DNA from: Rhizobium sp. 2MFCol3.1 | Lineage (GTDB): Bacteria; Pseudomonadota; Alphaproteobacteria; Rhizobiales; Rhizobiaceae | Assembly: GCF_000377565.1 (NCBI RefSeq) | Contig: NZ_KB898372.1 | Coordinates: 1 to 64,000 of the forward strand | Reading direction: 5' to 3' | Length of the DNA stretch: 64,000 nt | In this document: positions 59,941-64,000 of the stretch, piece after piece | Layout of the letters: each line of letters opens with the position of its first letter | Position numbering within the stretch: position 1 is the stretch's first letter | Position numbers and translations under genes: made by a program | The notes under the pieces: generated by a model | What the model saw: only the letters and a program-made list of their open reading frames with translations | Told to the model about the DNA's origin: nothing | Databases searched by the model: none

Positions 59941-60690
59941 ATGCTTGATCATATCTTTCTGACGGTTCTGGATACGGAACGCTCCATCAAGTTCTATTCC
60001 AGAAGCCTTCGGCCGATCGGGATCACCGAGCGGCACGACTACGATGGAAAGGACGGCCCCGTCGGCCATCCCGACCTTAAAGGCTTCGGCGCAAGCGGAC
60101 GGATGTTCTTTTGGCTGCGGCAAGGCGAACCCTCGCCTGGGGCGGTTCATGTCGGCTTTGTCGCGAGCTCAGAAGCGTCGGTTGCCGCCGCCTACGACGC
60201 AGCGATCGCCGCGGGCGCCATGTCGATTTACGCGCCGGGATCGCCGCATCACTGTGACCCGCGCTACTTTGCATCGCAGGTGCGCGATCTTGATGGCTAC
60301 ACTAGAGTTTGTCTTCAAGAGCTGGCAGCACGAAAGGTGACGATGATGGAGGAGAAGGCTGACTTCCACGCCGTGGCCGCACGTCTTATCAATGCGACGA
60401 ACGCTTTCGATACCGACGCGGTGACGGCTTTGTTCACTCCGGACGCGGTGATCGACGACCCGTCCACCGGAAAACGTTTCGACGGGAACGACGGCATTCG
60501 CGACTACGTCGAGCGGTTCTTCAAAGGATACAAGACAGTGACACGTCTCCTGACGGTGGAGACGTTCGGCCCACGCAGCGCGCGCCTTCGAGTCGATTTC
60601 ACAGGCGACTTCGGTCACGAGGTCGGACGGCTGGATGTCAGATTGGACAGCACGGGACTGATCGAACGGATCGATGCAGACCTCGAATAG
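59941..60690 (+). CDS. Glyoxalase-like plus SnoaL-like fusion, probably frameshift-made
   Basis: A 249-residue frame. Residues 1-120 are a VOC/glyoxalase domain (MLDHIFLTVLDTERSIKFYS, GHPDLKGFGASGRMFFWLR, FASQVRDLDGY); residues 136-249 are an NTF2/SnoaL-like domain (VAARLINATNAFDTDAVTAL, FTPDAVIDDP). Between them, another frame reads LEFVFKSWQHER then a TGA (60338-60340), the usual VOC C-terminus, and ATG 60343 would start the SnoaL protein. A two-base loss near 60300 therefore probably fused two genes. If real, it gives a new bifunctional protein. Confidence 0.75.
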   Translation: MLDHIFLTVLDTERSIKFYSRSLRPIGITERHDYDGKDGPVGHPDLKGFGASGRMFFWLRQGEPSPGAVHVGFVASSEASVAAAYDAAIAAGAMSIYAPGSPHHCDPRYFASQVRDLDGYTRVCLQELAARKVTMMEEKADFHAVAARLINATNAFDTDAVTALFTPDAVIDDPSTGKRFDGNDGIRDYVERFFKGYKTVTRLLTVETFGPRSARLRVDFTGDFGHEVGRLDVRLDSTGLIERIDADLE

Positions 60691-60884
60691 CCCGCCGTCA
60701 TAGCGCTAAACGATGGGTCGCTCAGCATTCGGTGCTTTAGGATGTCTCTCCCTTTGCCATGCTTCGACATTGCCCCACGGACGCCATCCCTGCGTACAAC
60801 CGAACGCCATCTCGCATGCATCATGAGGAACATCAGACCGGCCCAAGGTTGGGTCTATACGAAGCGCTTACAGCGCGTTCAGCT

Positions 60885-61343
60885 CTATCTTGTCCAAACT
60901 TTGCACACCGCAGTGTCTGTGTGACGGAAGGTTTCGAACCCCATTCGCGCATAGTATGATTGTGCAACAAGGTTATCTTTGCCGATAAACGCCTCGATCT
61001 TGGACAGTCCAGCTTCGATTGCTGCCTCGCGGCTGCATTTGAACAGTCGCCTGCCTACTCCCCTGCGAGCAGCGTCGGGGGACACGTGCGTTCCTATGAT
61101 GCCCCATCCAACCGGCGTTTCGTACCGGTTGCCCTCGGCTGCGCGGATAAGAGACTGTATCCCAAGAAGATTGCCTTTTTCGTCCTCGGCAAGACAGCAC
61201 CGGATGCCAACCGGGTTGTCCGTATAGTTTTCACGAACAAATTCGATGTCTGCTCGCGCGGTCCGCTTTCCAGCGGCGACAAGCTTCTGGAGCATCTCGC
61301 TGATCGCAGGCGCGTCTTGCGCGGTGGCGGTGCGAATATTCAC
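60885..61343 (-). CDS. GNAT-family N-acetyltransferase
   Basis: A 152-residue GNAT protein: IRTATAQDAPAISEMLQKLV at the N-terminus, GTHVSPDAARRGVGRRLFKC (acetyl-CoA binding, RRGVGRRL) and EAFIGKDNLVAQSYYARMGF at the C-terminus. The start is a GTG at 61343 with a strong AAGGAGG site. It probably acetylates an amine of a metabolite or antibiotic; substrate unknown. Convergent with the upstream SDR unit. Confidence 0.88.
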   Translation of the reverse strand: MNIRTATAQDAPAISEMLQKLVAAGKRTARADIEFVRENYTDNPVGIRCCLAEDEKGNLLGIQSLIRAAEGNRYETPVGWGIIGTHVSPDAARRGVGRRLFKCSREAAIEAGLSKIEAFIGKDNLVAQSYYARMGFETFRHTDTAVCKVWTR

Positions 61344-61395
61344 GGTAACCTCCTTTGATACGATGTGGATGGCTTGGTGAACCTATGTTAGGCGG

Positions 61396-62088
61396 CTAAA
61401 TGATCAGCGCCTTATCGGTCCACAGCCGATTGGCTCCGACAAAGGCCAATCTATTGTCCCCACGACGGCAGCCTGGCGGCAGTTCATCCAGTTCGTCCAC
61501 CTGACCGCCACCGATGACGAGATAATCTGGAAGCAGCGCTGCCTGCAGGCGGGAAACGACATCGAACACCGAGGCTTTCCATTTCTTGTGTCCCCTACCG
61601 TCGAGACCACGGCGGCCCACATAGTCCTCGAACGAGCCATGCTTTTTATAGGGCAAATGCGCAAGCTCAAGCGGCTGAGCGACGTTCTCGATCACCATCG
61701 CTGCGCCCAACCCGGTGCCCAGCCCCAGGAACAACAGCCGGCCACCATCATAACTGCCAATAGCCTGCATCAAGGCGTCGTTGACAATCTTGACGGGTTT
61801 GCCGAAGGCTCGGTCAAAGTCGAAGTCTTTCCATCCCGGACCTAGGTTCACAGGTTCCAGTGATGGCCGATTGTCCTTCACTGGGCCGGGATAGCCAATG
61901 GAAAGGACGTCATAGTCAACATCGTGCGCTAGTGCCTGAATGGCAGCGACGGCGTCCTTCGCCGAAGTCTTTGGCCCAGACTTTGCCTTCCGTTCTTCGA
62001 TTCCATCCGCCAATATCTTGATGTGATTGCCGCCGATATCGACCGCGAGGATGCGCCTGGCTTGTGTGTCGGCATTTATGTTGGGCAT
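61396..62088 (-). CDS. ROK-family kinase, polyphosphate-glucokinase-like
   Basis: A 230-residue ROK-type sugar kinase: LAVDIGGNHIKILADG (phosphate-binding DxGG), SIGYPGPVKDNRPSLEPVNL, KIVNDALMQAIG (catalytic Asp), and FLGLGTGLGAAMVIENV. The zinc CxCGxxGCxE motif of repressor-type ROK proteins is absent, as in polyphosphate glucokinases. It probably phosphorylates glucose. It lies 155 bases downstream of the GH15 gene in the same direction, which fits glucose release followed by phosphorylation. Confidence 0.82.
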   Translation of the reverse strand: MPNINADTQARRILAVDIGGNHIKILADGIEERKAKSGPKTSAKDAVAAIQALAHDVDYDVLSIGYPGPVKDNRPSLEPVNLGPGWKDFDFDRAFGKPVKIVNDALMQAIGSYDGGRLLFLGLGTGLGAAMVIENVAQPLELAHLPYKKHGSFEDYVGRRGLDGRGHKKWKASVFDVVSRLQAALLPDYLVIGGGQVDELDELPPGCRRGDNRLAFVGANRLWTDKALII

Positions 62089-62243
62089 CGAAATCCTATC
62101 GGGAAAGAGAATGCGTCTAAAGAAACTCGGCGTGAAGGACTTTTAACCTAGGGCCCGCGCGTTTTGGGTCCACACCGTCATCTTGGCTCAGTGTAGAATT
62201 GGAGCGAGCCGTCGTTGATTGCAAGGAGCAGCGATCTGATCAC

Positions 62244-63998
62244 TCACTCGGCGCCCTGCGACCGCTCGTCTGCAGCTCCATGCAATCGAGAAAGGTTTAG
62301 AGCGCTATTGATCAGGCCCACATGGCTAAACGCTTGCGGGAAGTTTCCAAGCATCACCTCGTGCTGGGGGTCATATTCCTCGGAAAGCAGACCGACGTCA
62401 TTGCAAAGTTCGAGCAGTCGATTGAAAAGCGTTTTGGCGTCCTCTTCGCGGCCGATCAGACTTAGCGCATCGACCAACCAGAAGCTGCATGCCAGAAACG
62501 CGCCCTCGCCAGGCGGCAATCCATCTCCAACGTCCTGGGTTTCGTAGCGCAGGACAAGCCCATCGCGCATGAGCTTGCTTTCGATCGCGGCGACAGTGCC
62601 AATGTAGCGATGATCATCCTCCGGCAGGAAGCCGACCAAGCCTATGTGCAAGAGACTGGCGTCGAGAGTGGTCGAACCGTAGGCCTGCACAAAGCTTCCC
62701 ATCTTTTCATCGTAGGCCTTCTCACAAACCTCACGATGGATCTCGTCTGCGATGGCGCGTAGTTCTTTTGCACGCTCGGTGTCGCCAGCTTCCGTCGCCA
62801 TCCACACGCCACGATCGAACGCAACCCAAGCCATCACTTTAGAGTATGTAAAATGCTGCCGATCGCCTCTGACCTCCCAGATACCCTCGTCAGGGTCCCG
62901 CCATACTTTTGTTAGGAATGGAATGAGGGCGGAGTTCAGCGTCTTGCCGCGTGGATGTGACGGAAGCCCACCTTTCACTGCCTGGGTCATCGCGTCGGCG
63001 ACCTCGCCATAGACATCAAGCTGAAACTGTTCCGCTGCGGCATTCCCGATCCTAATGGGCCGAGATGAGCGGTAGCCCACAAGCCAAGTGGCCTCCCACT
63101 CCAGCAGGTTTCGTTCGCCAGCGACGCCATACATGATCTGCATCTGCTCAGGTGAGCCCGCGACAGCACGCAGCAGCCAATCTCGCCACGCGGCCGCTTC
63201 ATCGTAGTAGCCGAGCTTCATGAACGCGAGCAGGGTCAGCGTTGCGTCGCGGAGCCAGCAGTAGCGATAGTCCCAGTTGCGGGAACCTCCCAGCTGTTCG
63301 GGCAGAGACGTCGTCGCGGCTGCGACAATTCCGCCGGTGGGCATGTACGTCAGGGCTTTGAGCGTGATCAGCGATCGCTTTACCTGTTCGGTCCAAGGTC
63401 CGACATCTGGGCACTTCCTGACGAAGTCGATCCAGAATTTTGAGGTCTCGCGGGCGGCTTTCTCGATCTTTCGTGGCGTTGGAACCGGTAGATGTGATGA
63501 GCAGTAGGTGAGTGTAAAAGCAAGCTGCTCGCCTTCCGAAATGTCGAAAAATGCCCGCGTGCGCATGTCTTGACCTTGCAGCTCGATGGGGGAGGTAAGG
63601 ATCAGCATGTCTGGACCGGCAATTGCCGTGAGGATGCCATCCTCGGCCTGCGTCACCCATGGTATCGTGCGGCCGTAGTCGAACCGAATGACCAGTTCAA
63701 AATCGAACGTGACGCGACCGCGTTTGCCTTCCACGATGCGGACCAAGTCGTTGACACCATCTCGCAACGGCATGAAGTCGCGCACAACAGCGACACCGGT
63801 GTCGGTTTCGAATGTCGTTTCAAGAATGAGGGTATCCTTTTGATACTGACGCGTTGTCCGATACTTTTGGCGCGGGCTGATCGACCATCGGCCGTTTTCT
63901 TCATTCCCCAGCAGCGCGGCGAAGCAGGCGGGGGAATCGAACCGAGGAAAGCAAAGCCAATCGATTGATCCGTGACAAGACACAAGCGCTGCGGTTTC
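62244..63998 (-). CDS. GH15 glycoside hydrolase (trehalase/glucoamylase-like), cut by right edge
   Basis: The frame stays open to the window end, so the N-terminus is missing (ETAALVSCHGSIDWLCFPRF is visible near the edge). It is a GH15 (alpha/alpha)6-barrel protein with WDYRYCWLRDATLTLLAFMK, YGVAGERNLLEWEATWLVGY, and LLSEEYDPQHEVMLGNFPQA with the catalytic Glu pair near the C-terminus. At 585+ residues it matches bacterial GH15 proteins annotated as trehalase or glucoamylase; relatives in rhizobia often sit next to trehalose genes. The start is not in the window. Confidence 0.88.
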   Translation of the reverse strand, partial: ETAALVSCHGSIDWLCFPRFDSPACFAALLGNEENGRWSISPRQKYRTTRQYQKDTLILETTFETDTGVAVVRDFMPLRDGVNDLVRIVEGKRGRVTFDFELVIRFDYGRTIPWVTQAEDGILTAIAGPDMLILTSPIELQGQDMRTRAFFDISEGEQLAFTLTYCSSHLPVPTPRKIEKAARETSKFWIDFVRKCPDVGPWTEQVKRSLITLKALTYMPTGGIVAAATTSLPEQLGGSRNWDYRYCWLRDATLTLLAFMKLGYYDEAAAWRDWLLRAVAGSPEQMQIMYGVAGERNLLEWEATWLVGYRSSRPIRIGNAAAEQFQLDVYGEVADAMTQAVKGGLPSHPRGKTLNSALIPFLTKVWRDPDEGIWEVRGDRQHFTYSKVMAWVAFDRGVWMATEAGDTERAKELRAIADEIHREVCEKAYDEKMGSFVQAYGSTTLDASLLHIGLVGFLPEDDHRYIGTVAAIESKLMRDGLVLRYETQDVGDGLPPGEGAFLACSFWLVDALSLIGREEDAKTLFNRLLELCNDVGLLSEEYDPQHEVMLGNFPQAFSHVGLINSALNLSRLHGAADERSQGAE

Positions 63999-64000
63999 GC

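Noticed and set aside
1..64000. CRISPR array, tRNA, rRNA, prophage
   Set aside because: No regularly spaced repeats, no cloverleaf or rRNA-like sequence, no phage structural gene noticed.

Overview
The window reads as DNA of an alphaproteobacterium of the order Rhizobiales, close to Rhizobium, Agrobacterium or Sinorhizobium. The evidence is the GC-rich coding style, small families typical of that group (Usg, DUF982, DUF992), an extra groESL copy without the usual Gly-Gly-Met tail, an Hsp20 gene behind a ROSE-like RNA thermometer, and three polar-amino-acid-type (PAAT) ABC transporters tied to catabolic operons. I see no rRNA, tRNA, replication or partition genes and no CRISPR array. The density of regulators, catabolic cassettes and decayed genes suggests an accessory region or a secondary replicon, but this is inference.

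Layout. 0-0.9 kb: cut-off IS630 transposase and a Blc-type lipocalin. 1.4-9.7 kb: a one-directional operon of sugar-acid enzymes (idonate dehydrogenase, 2-hydroxyacid dehydrogenase, gluconokinase, gluconate 5-dehydrogenase, 3-hydroxyisobutyrate dehydrogenase family) with a PAAT transporter and an HD hydrolase, facing a LysR gene. 10.7-12.9 kb: cynR facing cynT-cynS for cyanate detoxification. 13.3-15.3 kb: GlxA-type AraC regulator facing an exported alpha/beta hydrolase. 15.9-18.1 kb: a broken sensor kinase followed by an intact FixJ-type response regulator. 18.1-21.3 kb: small proteins and a DUF1348-TetR operon with a palindromic operator. 22.0-27.9 kb: FadR-type regulator facing a PAAT transporter, a class V PLP enzyme and a dihydropyrimidinase. 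29-37 kb: a stress segment (PAS-LuxR regulator, CsbD, BON, DUF992, DUF982, Hsp20, Usg, GroES, GroEL).

37.4-52.6 kb is the most interesting part. Two divergent units, each made of tightly spaced genes, combine a PAAT transporter, an agmatinase-family ureohydrolase, a DUF1989 protein, two M24 'pita-bread' hydrolases that have lost canonical metal ligands, an M20 carbamoylase-like amidohydrolase, a 2-hydroxyacid dehydrogenase, two GntR regulators, 5-oxoprolinase subunits PxpABC and a D-amino-acid-type aminotransferase. A shared 12-bp motif (TTCRGTAYACCA) occurs twice in one divergent promoter region and once in the other, which suggests one regulon. I infer a catabolic route for an imported guanidino-, carbamoyl- or lactam-containing amino acid, with the substrate unknown.

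52.8-64 kb: short-chain dehydrogenases next to HxlR and AraC regulators, a run of four decayed genes (HxlR, AzoR, NmrA-like, MFS), a glyoxalase-SnoaL fusion that looks frameshift-made, a GNAT acetyltransferase, and a ROK glucokinase downstream of a GH15 glucosidase that runs off the right edge.
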